From positions 7,911,482 through 7,975,481 of the forward strand of contig NC_060028.1 of NCBI RefSeq assembly GCF_021134715.1: 64,000 nucleotides of DNA. The letters are read 5' to 3'. A program made the position numbers and the translations under genes. This document shows, in pieces, positions 35,465 to 50,400 of this stretch. The notes below the pieces were generated by a model. That model worked only from the letters and a program-made list of their open reading frames with translations, was not told the DNA's origin and searched no databases. The DNA comes from Daphnia pulex. Lineage: Eukaryota; Arthropoda; Branchiopoda; Diplostraca; Daphniidae. Positions within the stretch are counted from its first letter, which is position 1. Every line of letters begins with the position of its first letter.

Positions 35465-38400
35465 GTAAGCCCCCAATTTTTGCACCTGTATTCTTCTATT
35501 GTTTTATGTGGAAACAATTCGAAAAAGAAAGAAAAACCTCCCGCATAGTAGAGAGATAGAGAATTTGGGTTAGATGGGAATCATATTCCGGCATTTCTTC
35601 TTTTTTCGTTTGGCTTTTTTCGGAACTATGGGGCTCCTTGTTATATGTTAGGAGCAGCCGATCTCTTATGGCCGTTTTTTCTTTCCTCGTTTACATATAC
35701 GGACGGCTCGCGTCAGTCGACCTACTTAACACACACACACGTTTCTTCTTCTTCTTTTAAAAGAAGAATAAGGACAACCTCATCTCTCTCTATTTCTTCT
35801 TGTTTCGCCAAAGTGGTTTTAAGCGGCCGCAAATGCCGCAAAATGAAGATGTTCCTTCCACCATTTTCCTCCTCGTCTTTTTTTCTCGGTTATTTTTGCA
35901 TGGCCACATCTCGTTAACGACTCATGACTGTATTGATCCAATCTATCACGGCCCGTTGGGCGCAACTCAAAACACAAGAAAATAATTGAATCAAAAGGAC
36001 ACGCAATTCGTTAGTACTATTTGGGTGGAGATTGTCCTTGGGCTTTGCCAAAATGTATCTATCGATTATTAGGAGTCTGGCGGCGAGGTTGGCTGTTGGT
36101 TATGGCGTTGATGTCACCCACCTTTCTCTATTCCTTTTGGGCCGTTATTATTATTGTTATCCAGCTCCTTTCATCTTTGCCAATTCACTCTGCGCCATCA
36201 ATTCAAAAGAAGAAGAAAAAAACACAGTTTTTCCAGCACTTTTGCAACAACGGCTTTTGGCCGGCTCCCCATTGGCTGGGTTTTCCTTTAACCCACGCGT
36301 CGTCCCATGTCCAAATTTGTCCGTCTCTTTTTAAAAACCTCCTCCTCCAGGCACTATAGTTGTTGCGTGTGTCTTACAGTTTTCGGGAGGGGATGATGAC
36401 GTCGATGCTGGCCGATTCCTTATCCATCATTCCAAGGTTCGACTATGCTCCGTGGTTCCAAGCTATCTCGTTTAAGTAACATTTCAACTCCGGATTCGTT
36501 TATCTCTCTCTAGCTCTGTTAGATTCGCTAGATGGATGGATGGATGGTCTTAGCCTTCGTTTGATGATTTCATTTACAATTTACAAAAGACGCCAAAAAC
36601 CATTTAAGGCGATATAGCCTTAGCACCACACACACACTCCAATTACCTGGCCAGTTGTACACATTGGCAGGTGTAACATTATTCCCGACCAGCAAAGTTG
36701 TTCTGTTCCGCCGAGTTTAACGATTTGATTCTTTATTCTAGCCCGGAATTTTTTTCAAAACGTTCTGCTCGACTTGGCATATCGATATTTACACTCATCT
36801 CCCCCCCCCCCACACCAGCAGTTCTTGATATTTTCGTCATTCATTTGGAAAAGAAAAAGAGCAGGAAAACAGAACTTTGATCGCCATCCAAGGGCATTTT
36901 TCTTTTCATTAGTATTATATACCAATAAAAATAATAATAAAAGAACATTAAAAGAAAAAGAAAAGAAATGTAAACACGTACGAAATGCATAAAGGAATGA
37001 TGACATTCGAAAAGAATTAAATAGCACAGGGAGGGGGGAATAGGTAGATAAAAGTATACAAGGAAAATAGAGAGGTTACATGAACATTTCCGGCTTTCAT
37101 CCTCCCCCCCTCCTTACCCTGCCATCTTCTTGTCGTGTCTTTTTCGCTCTATAAGATAAAACCAGGGGACCTGTTGAAAGAGAGTCTCTCCGGAGGCTCC
37201 TCTCTTATGTCTTTTTCGTTTCCTGTGTGCCAGTAGTCCCCCCTTATATTCTTTTGACCCCTCGCGCTGCTAGCCTTCTGCTGTCAGACCCTGTTTGGCC
37301 TTTTTTTCTTTTACCTTATAATACCCCAACAGTATAGACTTTAACCGACGTGTTTACACATTTTCCTTTTTTTCCTCACTGTCGCGTACACAGTTCACTT
37401 CGATATAATCGACTTGGTCCTCTTGTCTTATCTGAATTTTGAGATGATTGGATAAAAAGGACTTGATTTTCAATCGAGGCGACAACTGTAATGTAATACA
37501 TGGGGGGTAAAAATACAAACAAGAAAGGGAAAGGCAATTGTCAGAGGTAACTTAAGATATCCTATTGCTATCGATATGTGTGGTATTATGGGGCTGGAGG
37601 CGATGAGCCGTCCCCTGATGGAAGAAAGAGTCATCGATAGGAGCATCGGAAGTGTGATGATGTAACCCGATAGAAATGTATTGTTTATACTATAAGATGT
37701 GGGGGGGGGGTTTGATTACGACATCACACACTGGCAACACGCAAATATTTCTCACACATCCGTCTCATCGGTTTTCAGTTTCTTTTGAGAGATTTTTTAA
37801 AACGCTAATTTTTTTAAGACTTTCGGTGATGTCAAAATGATTGGGCCGACCTTCGTGTTTCGTCCTTTTTTGTTTCGCACGAAAATTGTTGTTTTAATTC
37901 GCGTTACCAAGGCAAAACAAAATTGAAGTTGTCATTCCACTCAAGTCACAAGTAAGAAAAAAACAATCAAAACTAAAATTGAAAGGCGAGAGAGTACAAC
38001 AAACCCAAGAAAAAAGAAAAACAGGACATGAACGGGTTTTCACTTTCTAGAACTTTGCTCGCGCTCGTGTTGTTGTTGTGTGCTGCTTTGCACTGCGATG
38101 TCGGTTTTGCGGGATTGGCTGGCCAACGCCTCCTTGTGATTATCTTTCTCTCCCTTCTTGGGGTCTCTCTCTCCTTTTCCCTTTTACCTGAAAGAAAAAT
38201 AAAATTCTCGGGAAAAAAATAGACATGACGGCGTGAAACGGTGCCCTACTGCGCACTCACTTTCAAAGTGGCTGTGTGTGACTATATCGGCCATACGTTT
38301 GTGTGCTCGGTCACGTCGTCATGTGGGCAAAAGGGAAAACTAAGCTATAAAGACAAGTCAGGCGACGCCGCTGGATGATGTTATTTCAACTATTTTCTTA

Positions 38401-41400
38401 TTTTTGGGAAATTTTTGAACATTTTGAAAAAATGTTATCAATCGGCAAATGTGGAAAGATGAAGATTGCTGAAGCAGATATACTTTGTACTACCTGATAC
38501 CGCAGGCCCGTAATTGTTGCAGACGAGTAGAAAGTAGAATAATGGGTATATTTAGTCATCCAGTTCGGTGTCGGTCAGTATCCCCAGGTAGAAATGTAGG
38601 TTAAGGTAGAGAGAGAGAGGGGGGGGGGGTCAGTGTACCTACTTATTAACAGATCGATCTTATGTTATATATTTATTTGAACCAATATACCACCCACCTG
38701 GTAGGGAAAAAATCATTTGAAATTACTATTAGGGGAGAAATAACATTTTCGCGAATACTTTTTTGTTGATACAAGAATTATAATTCACTTTTTTACCTTT
38801 CGGCTATTTTTCTTTTGATTCTTCCCCCAGCTCTTTTACATATCATTCAAACAGTAGAAGAGGATGAACCTCCTCTTTCACGTACACCAAAAGGCGGAGG
38901 GGGTTTTTTGTATAATATCCCCCCAAACAGAGGGGCATCTATCTTCCAGACCCTTGACGAAAAGGAAACATTTCATTTTTTAAAAATAGAAAGAAAATAA
39001 CCTTTTCCTTTTTTTGTCTTATCATGCAGCTTTTTTCATCCACGTGTATGTCTATAGTTGAGGGTGGAGCGCTAGAGGAGTCGGGAAAAGGTTACGGCTA
39101 ATTATCTGAGGGGTTAGTCTCTTATATCTCCCTCTTTCTATTCGGTTATATAGAACCGGAGGTAGAAAAACCCTCCATCACCTTTCTCCCCCACAAAGGC
39201 AACACACAGCGATGAATCTATCGGTTATTATATTGGGACTAGACTTTTATCTCTCTCGGCATTCCTATCCACCTTTTACCATAAATTGAATCTTTTTTTC
39301 TTCTTCTATACTTTTTACCGGATAGTTTATATATACAAACCAGGCGAACAAAATGATTGGATTTATGTCATTAATATATTATACGACCCCCCTCTCTTTC
39401 CCTTTTTTTTCTTCCTATTGTATAATAAGGCAATGTGTTGACCGCGCTGATTCCTATCGTATAATTTTCCAACATAATTTCGTTGTTATTTTAATGTTCT
39501 TTTATTTTATTTTTTTTTACTTTTTCAGGTTACAATAAAGCCATGCTGCGATACATTTTCACGCTGTTCCTCATTACACAGGTAAGCTGCCCTTTTGTTT
39601 TAATTGTCCCTTCTTCTTCTTCTTCGTTCTGTCGTGTGAACCAACTTTTTTTTTGGCATTTTCCATCGAGAGCGGAACAAAGGAATTGCGGTGAAACATT
39701 TCGAAGAAAATGTGTGTTCAACACAAAAAATGTTATTTTTCTTTTCGTTATTTTTACAACAGCGACAAAACGACGATATAATGACGTCAAGAAACAGAAC
39801 GTAACAAAGTGCTGGCCGTTTCACAGCCGCGATGTGGGTGGAGGAAACCTTGGGAATCAGATGTGAGGGCGATATCATCAGTTTGTACCGATGCGATGGC
39901 CTATACTGCCGGCCGGCCATTTATCTTTTTTCGTTTGGACAGCAGCAGGACAGCAGGGAGGGAGAAATCAAGTCAAGGCGAATAGATTTTAATGATGCAA
40001 GATCCCCGATTATTTACACACAGAGAAAAAAAGTGTATACGCCACAGTTGGCTGGCTGGATGGACGAACGGGATTGCTATTGCATGACGCACGCGCTTGG
40101 CAAACAGCCATGCCCAGGAGTAGAATTAGTTGCAGCTGTTGTTGTTTGGACTCCCTTCATCGACTTGAACCAACTGATACTTTTCGGGATTCTGCAATGA
40201 ATATAGTCGTAATCAAATGAGCAAATAGCAGTTAGTACGCATAAGTTATACAAGACGCTAACTTTTATTTCAAATATTTCTTTAACTTTTCCTTTTCTTT
40301 GGGGCTACGTCCTTGTGCGTATAGTAATTTGACGTGTCACCCGGAGCAGAAAATTTTTTTTCCCCTCGGCATTATGTGCTGATGTCGTCAGGGAGGTCTG
40401 ACCGGAAGGACTCTTCGGGAGAACGAAGATATGGCGTGTGACTATTGGTGCGCGTCCAAGAAAAGAAAAAAAAAGTCCAAAGTCATTTTTAAACAAAGTT
40501 GTCGCCTAGCAGACGGTCAACACCGGATGAAACACAAAACCAAAAAAATCTGGGCGGTCTTTTCAGCTCGGCAAGTTGTGTCAATTAACACGATAAGATG
40601 CGTGACTTGTCGCCTTTTACTCAGATTCTCCCATAGACACAAAAGAATGAGGTTATACTTACAAAAATTACCACCAACTCAACAACAGCTCTCACTTTTC
40701 TCTGACGTTTGGCTAGGCAAATAAATGGCGAAAAAGATGAAGAAGAAAAATTGTCGAATGCGTAATGGATTAGTTCCTTCTGCGTGTGTGTGTTAAAGAG
40801 AGAGGAGAAAATACCCCAAAGGTTACGCCCGTCCTTTCTTTTTAGTTTTATCGACGTCAAGGTAGTCACGAAATCGTCTGGGTCCTATATACTCGTTAAA
40901 GCAAAAGGCCGTCATTGTTATACGTTCGACTCTCTTGTGATGACTTATACAACCAGAGGGCAAAGAGATGAGAGGGGCTGACTTTCTCCTTCGAGAAGTC
41001 GCGACCCCGCCCTGTCATTGCAGTAGGATTACACACAAAATTAAACTTAAATCGTGAATATTTCGTGATTGATGCCGGGAAAGTAGAGAAATTTTCCAAA
41101 GAGGGTTGTAAAATTTTCTGAATCAAAATCAAAATCTTCTACACATTTCCACTTGGGGGTTTGTTATTTTATTTCCAGAGAAATGGAGGGATTTTTTTTC
41201 GAAGAAAAAGACCTTGGGCAACATTATGAGTTTTGTCGAGCGTGACTCGACTCCCGCCTTGTGTATACACACTCATCTTCTCCCCCATTTTCCATAGTTG
41301 TTTCAGGGAACCTTAAAAAGTCAAACTCTCTCTCTCTTGTATTTCTCACGCTCAACCATTTTGCGGGGGAGACCTTCTTCTTATTATCATTCGGCATTGA

Positions 41401-44400
41401 ACGAATTTTTTTTAAAAAAAGGCCAACACAGTCCGACATCTTTCAAGTTAAAAATGTGTGCGGAGGAAACAGCTGTGGAATAAATGTCGATTGTTATTTT
41501 GAGGTTTGTTGTTGTTATTCTTAAGAGGACTAGCCGGTCCGTCACGGCCGCCAACTCGCACAAACAAATAATTAAAAAACACAAAACAGAAATAAAATCC
41601 CGGAATTCTGCGGTGTGCCATTTGGCAGAAGAGAGAAAAATCCGTCATTTTTATTCATCCGTTTCCCAAAAAAGTTCTCCTTTCACTGTGCAATCTGCAT
41701 ATGCGCCGAAATGGTTGACGCATCCACCAGCAGCCAAAAGAATGGTAGAGAGAAAACCCCACCAAAAAAACAAATTTTTTTCCGCCCCTTTTTTGGGACG
41801 ATCCAGCCGCGCGTTCACTTTCCACATGTATAAGAATGTTCCGTCTACAAATCACCGGATCTCCTCCCTGTGTGCCATCAACTACAAGAAAGAATTTTTT
41901 ACCCCAAGCCAAAGATTATATCACGATAAAAAGACTCTTGTTGGCCATAATCTCATGTTAATATCAAAGATTCAAAGGGCTATTTACCATAATAATGTTT
42001 TTTCTCTCTTTTGTTTTTTTCACTCTATAGATTTCTGCCGATTATGGTCGGAAGAATCCCAGCAGTGGACCTGGTCCCGGTGGAGGGAGGGCCGCACCCC
42101 TGACTGGTCCGGTCTCGCCTTTGCTTCCAGTGCGGACGCCATTACCGGTGGCGACTCCTGCCGCTTCTGGTAAACAGACGACAGCCTCATCCGTCGGCCG
42201 ACAACAACCGTCGAAACCTTCGAATTTGACTCGACCGATTTCGGCCAATCGAGGACGGGCTGCGGGACCAGCCGCCGTGGTTTCACGGCCGCGTTCATCC
42301 GAAGTCTTCTTCTTGCACCTGGACGACGGCTATTTTGGCTGTCAAGTCAACGAGTCCACCGACGTCCTTCAGCTTTACGACATCTCAAAGCTGTGCGACG
42401 GCATCTCCGACTGTTTCCTCGGCTCGGACGAAAACCGCGGCAAACTCAAATGCACCGGTAAAAAATCAGGAAAATTATTATTCCTCCTTTCTCCTCATCG
42501 GCCATTGTTTCTGCTCGACGGGCCGTGACGGAAGGAGGGGGGAGAGAGATACCTCCGTCGTGTTTATAGACGACTCGCCCTTAACGTTTTCTCCTTAACT
42601 CATATTCCTATGCGTTTGGCCCATCCGCCCTTTTTCTTCAAAAATATTTTTTTATTATTTTTCCTCCCAACGAAAAAAGTGTGTCAAGAATCCCCCCCCC
42701 CCCATTTTCGGCAGGATTTTCTCTTTCCTTTATGGTCGCATCAGCCCAGGAGCAAAAAAAATTTAAAATGTTAAATTATTAGACAAGTTAACGATTTCAA
42801 TGCCCCATTTATCGGTGGTGAAAGATGATTCCATTCACCCAGTTAAAATAATTTTCTCCCGAGCAAAAATAAGCAACAAAACTTTAATTTGTTGTGGCGT
42901 CATTTGAATCAATTTAGAATCAATTAAGAGCGAAATTGAGAGAAAATTGTTTTTTGAGGTTTTGAATTGAGGGTGTCGTTAGGTATAGGTGAGTTTAATA
43001 AGTGCCTTATACCTCCCAAACATCCCGAAACTTTCGCTACTTGTTGAAGCAACTCACGCCCTTTTCCCAGCTAAAGCCCCTGGGAGTAAATTAGGTGTGG
43101 ATCTGTGTCGTTTTAGACCGGTAGGAGAAGCCCCAACAATAACACACGATCGTGCTTGACTACTTGCACGTGTATACACTATGATGAATTCACAGGTGAA
43201 CGCGTGAAAATTCTCTTCATCCATAATTCAATTTCGTGATTTCTTTTCCTTCTTCTTTTTTTTAAAATTTTGTAATTCGTGACATCTGGGAAAAACCGCG
43301 TGATTATTTTAAAAAATCATTTATTTATTTATTTATTTTGCGCAGGTGATTGCGTCTTGACCGAAGGTGCCCGATGCCAAAATGGCGCCTGTCTGGATCA
43401 CGAGTGCCATTGTAACGACGGCTACGGAGGCTGCGGCTGCTCTACCCCAGGTAAAAAATAAATAACTAACGCTGAAAATGGGAAATCTCGGGCAAAATGA
43501 TTATTGCGTGTCCGTTTTCACTGAAATAAAACTGACGCACCGATTTTTTTTTCTCTCCCCAACCAGACGAAAATGAGTGCAAGTATCGACCTTGTGACGT
43601 GTTTGCTCAGTGTACCAATACCTTGGGCAGCTTCACCTGTACCTGTTACCCAGGCTACGAAGGCGATGGTTTCACCTGCACGGGTAAGTTTTTTCACGAA
43701 AAATTTCATTTCTGGAAAATCGCCAAAAAGGTTCCGGTTCTGATTAGTTTTTTGTTCTTGTCTAAACGACAAGAAAAAACCCAAAAGTCAATTTTTGATA
43801 CGAAAAAGGTGTGTCATTGGTTTGGCGCGTGTGTTCCTAGTAGGACACGAGAGGTATGATTTCCGCCCTCCTCCGTCCTGGTTCGGTTTTAGGTTTCCCG
43901 CCGGTCTCTCACCTTTCGGTGGGTACCACTCCGGAGTGTATGCAGCAGCGGAGTGTATGCAGCAGCACAGCAGCTCTCTCTCGATTCATTGGCGTGGTTC
44001 ACATTCACGACCTTCATAACCTTATAAGGCGGCCCTGACCATCTACGGACTCTAAGTCTTCAAAGGGGGGGAATGATAAGAAGGAAAAAAAAAAGAGATT
44101 ATATGAAAGGGAAGGAGAGAGAAATCCCTTTTTACCACACTTTTTATTCGTTCCTTCGTTTCGACGTTGCCTCCGCAAGGCTTAAAAAGGATTTGCCCAG
44201 TGTTCAAGCAACTTTCCAACTGTTGGTGGCTGGTGGCGTTCCTGGCCGCTTTGCCAATTTTGATTTCAATTCCCATTTCTACGACATTTTTTTTAAAAAG
44301 AAGTTTTTTTACTAGGAATTTTGAACGTTTGAATTCCTTTGGGTTGGCGCCAAATAATTCAAAATTAGTCGGAACGAAATTCCTTTTTTTTTTCTCCCCC

Positions 44401-47400
44401 GTCATTGATTGGCCGCCATTGCTGTTGAAGCGGCGCAAAACAGAAGTGTCTGGTATGTTACAACAAACGTCGAAAATATACGTGTACACACACCTGGCTG
44501 GTTGTTGCACGGCGAGACAAGCCCCAAGGTGTCGTCCGCGGGAGTCCGATGATTCGGCCGACGGCAAGGCCACCGTCATCATCATTTCTCTCTCCCTCGT
44601 TTCCTTTCATTTTTTTTTTCTTTCGCTGATGTCTTTAAAAGTTGTCTCTGGTGTTGTTGTTGTACACCCACCAGTTTAGAACGTCCTCCCCTCCGCAGCA
44701 TTTTGCCGATGGAAAAAATCTTGTCGTGTAACTGTGGGAAATTTGAACCCGCCGACATAAGAATGAGCGTAGGAAGAGAGACGGAAACGATCAAATTCTT
44801 TTTCTCAGATGAGCACAAAAGGGGAAAGTTCACCAACCAAAAATGTTTCGTGCGTTTCACATGGGGGCCCTCCGCGGGAGCATTTTTTTTGCGGCGCTGT
44901 AATTAAATATTTAATTATTTTTAAGGAGGTGATGGGGAGGGGGGAATTTGGCTTGTACCATAATGACAACATACAACAGATTTTTTTTTCTAGTTGAGAA
45001 AGAAAAACGAAAAAAATTGGTTTGGAAAAAGAAAAAACGCGGAATGAGCCGGTCGACCTTCGCTATACTTAACGCAACCGAGACGCGGCAAAGAGTAGGA
45101 GGTGCTTGTAGTATAGTACTACCATAACATTTAACTGAAGGCCACGGTGGACCCCAACCACACCTGAGTATATAGATAGATCCTAGGGAAAAAAGAAACC
45201 AAAGGGATGTACGACATGCAACTGACGAAAAGGACCCGACCACCTTAGAAGCGATGGTTGTAAAATTAAATTTAGAAAAAAGGGGTTGGACTGTATAGCG
45301 GCTTTTTTTAAGTGAAATATATTCAGGTAGAAAAATGGGTTCATCCCCAGCGCGGAAAATTGGGAAAACGCAATTCACACGATGTCGTCATTTTATTTTT
45401 TTTTTGAAGTTGAATTTCCCACTCGGATTATTTTTTTTGCGGCGGTGTTGCGTGATGATGATGGAAAAATTCCTGGCCACTTTTGATTTCTTCCTTCATC
45501 TCCGGCTCTTTTTAAATAGGTAGAAAATGATGTGACAGAGTTGTCGTGATCGTTGCGGTTTTTATATGTTTAGTCATCATAACTCATCCGCCTTTTTGAT
45601 GGAGGCCCCCAGGAGAAAAATGCAATAGGAGATAAAGGTCATGGGGGAGACATTGCTCTCTTCAAGTCGATATGAATATTTTTGGGCATTTCTTTTTGAC
45701 ATTGTCATCCATACCGCTGGTGATTTTGAGAAGAAAAAAATATGACGAGAGCAGATAGTTAAAGCTGCCATGACAACCGGTTTTTTTTTCTATCCTTCCT
45801 GATGAACCGATTTGTTTAGCTTCTCGGTGGCAAGACCTCCGTTTTGGCAACTTGTCGTGAATTATTCATGCCAGCAGATCTTTCGGTACAAAAGAAGTTT
45901 TCCACCTGTTTTTGAATAAATATTGGAGGGGACGGTCGACCAGCCATCTTTTTTTTTTCGCTATAGCTCCAGGAAGAAGAAGAAGTTTTTCTTGCGGGAT
46001 TGATCACGACGAACTTGAGCCAGCACGAACAGACACGGCACAGAAAAAAAAAGAAAGAAAGAAATAATAATACAAAACATACACAATGAAAAAGCTCGCA
46101 AAGAATAGCGACGTATACAAGACTCCTCCGCTTCGGCTGCTGGGTGCTGGTTAATAGCCAAAAGGTGAATGTCCGGTTATTGCTCCAGCAGGCAAACGGG
46201 CTAAAGAGTTTGTTTTTTACATGGACCAACGAAACAATGAACAATTCTCTTTTATTATATTTTGGGGGTCCTTCCATCTTTTGCTCGAGTTGTTGCATCA
46301 CTTTCGATCTTTTTTCTTTTGTTTCGGATGAAAATCGACGACAAAAATATGTTGGGAAAGAAGAAGATAAAAAAGGGAAAGGAATGAATGAACAAGATCA
46401 TAACCTTTCTTAGCTACATAGCACCAGCCCTAGAAAACGTAATTTCTTGGCGTGACGTTATATGAACGCGTTGGCGCCAATTTGTTTGTTTGTTTGTGTT
46501 TTTTTTATTGGTCTCGTGTATAGAAAATGAAAATGGGGGTAGAAAGAGAAGGGGGCCCCGCATTATGATTGGCGAACCGTTACATAATGTGCGACCCGCC
46601 AGCAGCTATTGATATTTATTTTTTAAAAATTCTTTATTAGATAGAGCTGTCGCCATGGCGCACGTAATCGGTGGTTGTCTTGTTTGGATTCGCTGCCTTT
46701 CCAAACATAATAATCAATTTGACACATGTTGTCATGTGTGTGCAGTGACGACGGCGTGACCTTATTTTTACCATTACATCAAAAGCCGTTGAACTCCTCC
46801 TCCACGCGTCTTACTAAATAACTTTGAATAGTTGAGAAACAGTTGCGGTCATAGTCTACATTCGACCGGTTTACACGTTAAAAGCTATTCCCCCAGTTGC
46901 CCAACGCCAGCGTGATCCCATAAGAAATATAAAAAAAAGAAACAAGTCTTTTAAATTACCATCTTATTATTTTATTTCTTTCTACACATCGTGTATTCGT
47001 TACGGGTTTTCTAGATATTTCTTGCACAATCGTATACAAATCTCAAGGTTTTTCCGCTTCTTTTTTTTTAGCGAAAAAGCTTTTTTTTTTAATGTCCTTT
47101 TTCCCATGTAAGATTATGTCGAGTTCTTTTTTATCTCTCACTCTGCCGAACACTTTCCATTTTGGCACGGATTTGGCGAATCAAATAGCACGGTGATACA
47201 AGAATCCCGAGAAAAAAAAACGACTCTGAGAGTCGGAGGTGACCTTAATTTGAGCGTATTAGGATTCTCGTCTTGTTGCCTATAGTGACGTGCTGGCGTC
47301 ATATCGTTAGACGTGCCACGAATCTATCGGGTGGAGTTCACATCAATTTCGAAGGCGATCACTCAACTAAAAAAACAAATCTAAAAACAAATCAAATCTC

Positions 47401-50400
47401 GAAAAAAGTCTTGAACACATTTTGTTTTTTTGAACATAAGTAACGCCCCCACCCCCTTTTGAAGGTCCTTTTTACGTAACGTAAACAAAAAATACACACA
47501 TATCCGGACGTATTTTAAGGTGGTTGGTCGAATTGAGGCGAAGGACTTTGAGCGTCCGGTTCCGCGCCGTTTCCAAAATAACAAACCCCCAAACAAAAAT
47601 ACTATATAGAACTCTTTTTGAGGTTTTTCATTCCATCTGATGAGTTAAACGTGAATTCGTGATCGCGTCCATCTGCTAATGACGATAGAAAGCCACAGGA
47701 AAATTTCTCTCCGAGACGGACAGTTATATAATATTCGGACGCGCGGGCTCAATTCCTTCACGTCTTTTTTCGTTATTTAAAAAAAATGTTCCAAAACGTT
47801 CCCGAGCCCCTTTCCAGCAGCCACAACGGAAAAATAAAAAAAGATAGAGAGAGAGACGGCCAGGACGCCATATATGGTGCAAAAGAGGGCTCGGTGTTGA
47901 CCCACTTTCTACATATAACGCCCGTGATGTCTGAGCATTCCCCTCTCCTTTCCTCCCATTATTCTTCACCTCTCTCTTCTTCTTGTTATATAGGTGTTCT
48001 CTCTCTCTTCCATCTATTCGTTCGTATTGTTGCCTATATTCGTGTGTGTAAAAGAAAGAAGAAAAAATCGACTTGCGCGTGCTAGTTCCGTATGTGAAAG
48101 TCTGACACCGTGAAAGAAAATGGGAAAGAATATTACGTACTGGAAACTAAAAATATATCGGGAAAGACAAAAAAAAAAGAGATAGAAAACCATCTGGTTC
48201 CATCCGGGCTCGTTTGATCCGCACGATAGGGGTGTGCATACCAGGAGATGACGGAATCGTTACCAGCAGAATTCAAAGTTTTTTTTAAATACTCGCGGGG
48301 TCCGGTCAGAAACCAACAGTAGATTTGCATATGATAATGGATCAAAATTTCGCATTTGTTCTACATTTCTGGGTTTTTGAATGAATATTTAATTGTTTTC
48401 TTTAGATATCGACGAGTGCAAGAATCCGGAACTGGCGGCCAAATGCGTTGAAAACGCCGAGTGCTGCAACCTGCCGGCCCATTACTCCTGCAAATGTAAA
48501 CCCGGTTTCCAGGGCGATGGAGAGAAACAATGTCTGGGTAAGCCGATTGAATTCTCTGTTTTTGTTTAAAAGAATGTCGCTTTTTTATTGGATACAACGA
48601 CGATTATATAATTTCAAGAATCACGGACGTGACGCAAACGAGTTTGTCCGTTTCAATTTAATCCTTCGTTAAAATCTCCCGACTACCTGAATTGATTGTC
48701 ATCTGTTTAAAAAATAAAAATATAAAATTTAATTCTTTTTAGACATTGACGAGTGCCAAAATCCCGGGTCCTGCGGCCTTAACGCCCTCTGCGAGAACAC
48801 GCCGGGCAATTACACCTGCGCTTGCCCCGACGGCTACGGAGGCAACCCTTACGACGGCGTAAATATAATTTTGTGCCATCATCCCCATTAGAATCGATCA
48901 AAAAATCAGCCAAAAAATGATGATGATGTCTATAATTATTATTTCTCTTCGATCCTCTCTCATTTTGATATTGCGCAGTGCGCCGATATCGACGAGTGCG
49001 AGCTCGGCAACGCTTGCGGCACCGGAAGCCTCTGCACGAACACGGACGGCGGTTACAAATGCGCCTGCCCGCCCGGCTTCAGCGGCGACCCCAAAGTGGC
49101 TTGCGTCGACGTCGACGAGTGCGCACCGCCGCCGCCCGGCGTCAAAGCCACTCCCGTTTGCGGACGGAGCGCCATCTGTGACAACCTGCCCGGAACTTTC
49201 AAATGCCAGTGCCCGCCAGGATTCAAGGGCGACCCTAAAATTGCCTGTCAAGGTTTTTTGAAATTTTTTATTTTTTTAAAAAATAATCATTTTCTCCTTC
49301 TTCTTAACCAAAAAAACTAAAAATATTTAAAAGATGGCGATCATCATCATCATGCACGAAAAAATGCTATGCTATTATAGACAACACAAATCGGTCACGC
49401 CGCCACTTAAATATTTTTTTTTCTCGTTGCCTTCGCTAATATAATTACAGACTCTTTTTAAGCTGCTGCAAAGAGTTCGTTAACTCCTTTTTGCTTCATT
49501 GTCTCAATTTTTCTTTCTTTCGGAAATCCGGGTATTTCTTTTTTCTTGTCCGGCAACTAATGATTCTTATATTTTAACCTTTCAACTGGTGAAATATTTT
49601 TTCTTGAAACTATAATTAACATTAACAAAATTAACACCCTACCCAAAATCCTTGCTGGCTTTGGTTAGATGTTGACGAATGCTCGGCGGCAACTGAAAAA
49701 CTGTGCGGATTGGGGGCCCAGTGTGTGAACTCTGCCGGCTCGTACGACTGCGTCTGCCCGTCTGGCTACAGCGGCGACCCAAAGTCCCGATGCCTAGACG
49801 TGGACGAGTGCGCCGTTTCTCCGTCGGTTTGCCGGACTATTCCGGGCGCCCAGTGCTCCAATCTCCCCGGCTCTTACCGGTGCTTTTGCCCGGTCGGCTT
49901 TCAAGGCGATCATAATAACAACAGCAACAACCTGCTGCTGCTGGCCTGCCACAGTTAGTTATCGGCTTTGCTCTCTTTACCTTGTAACAAACTCAAAACA
50001 AATTACCATTACTAATTTCGTCCTGCTTCCTTCTGGGTCAAGTGGGTTGGCGATGCGTTACGGTTTATTATTTTTTGGTTCAGATTTGGTTTTTTTCTAA
50101 CTTTCACTTTTTGACTCCATTCAGACATCAACGAGTGCCTGAGTAAGCCTTGTGGCGCCAATGCGACTTGCACCGACACCGTCGGCAGTTTCAGCTGTTC
50201 GTGCGTCGAGGACTTTACCGGAGACCCCTACCGAGGATGCGTGGGTATGTAGGCCATGGTGGAACACATACGTACTAAATATAGCCCATAAATGTCACGC
50301 AACCCCCAAAAAACAAAAAAGATTCCCTATTGTATTATTATTATTTTAACCGTGATTAATGGCCTAACTTTATTTTTTTAATTTTTTAAATTTTAATTTC

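Noticed and set aside
41484..42173. Plus-strand ORF of 229 codons ending in exon 3 of the dumpy-like gene
   Set aside because: It crosses the clear acceptor at 42030 and uses the wrong frame of exon 3; the intron part is low-complexity.
43933..43967. Short direct repeat GGAGTGTATGCAGCAGC as a possible CRISPR-like or regulatory array
   Set aside because: Only two copies, no spacers of regular length; a simple local duplication in an intron.
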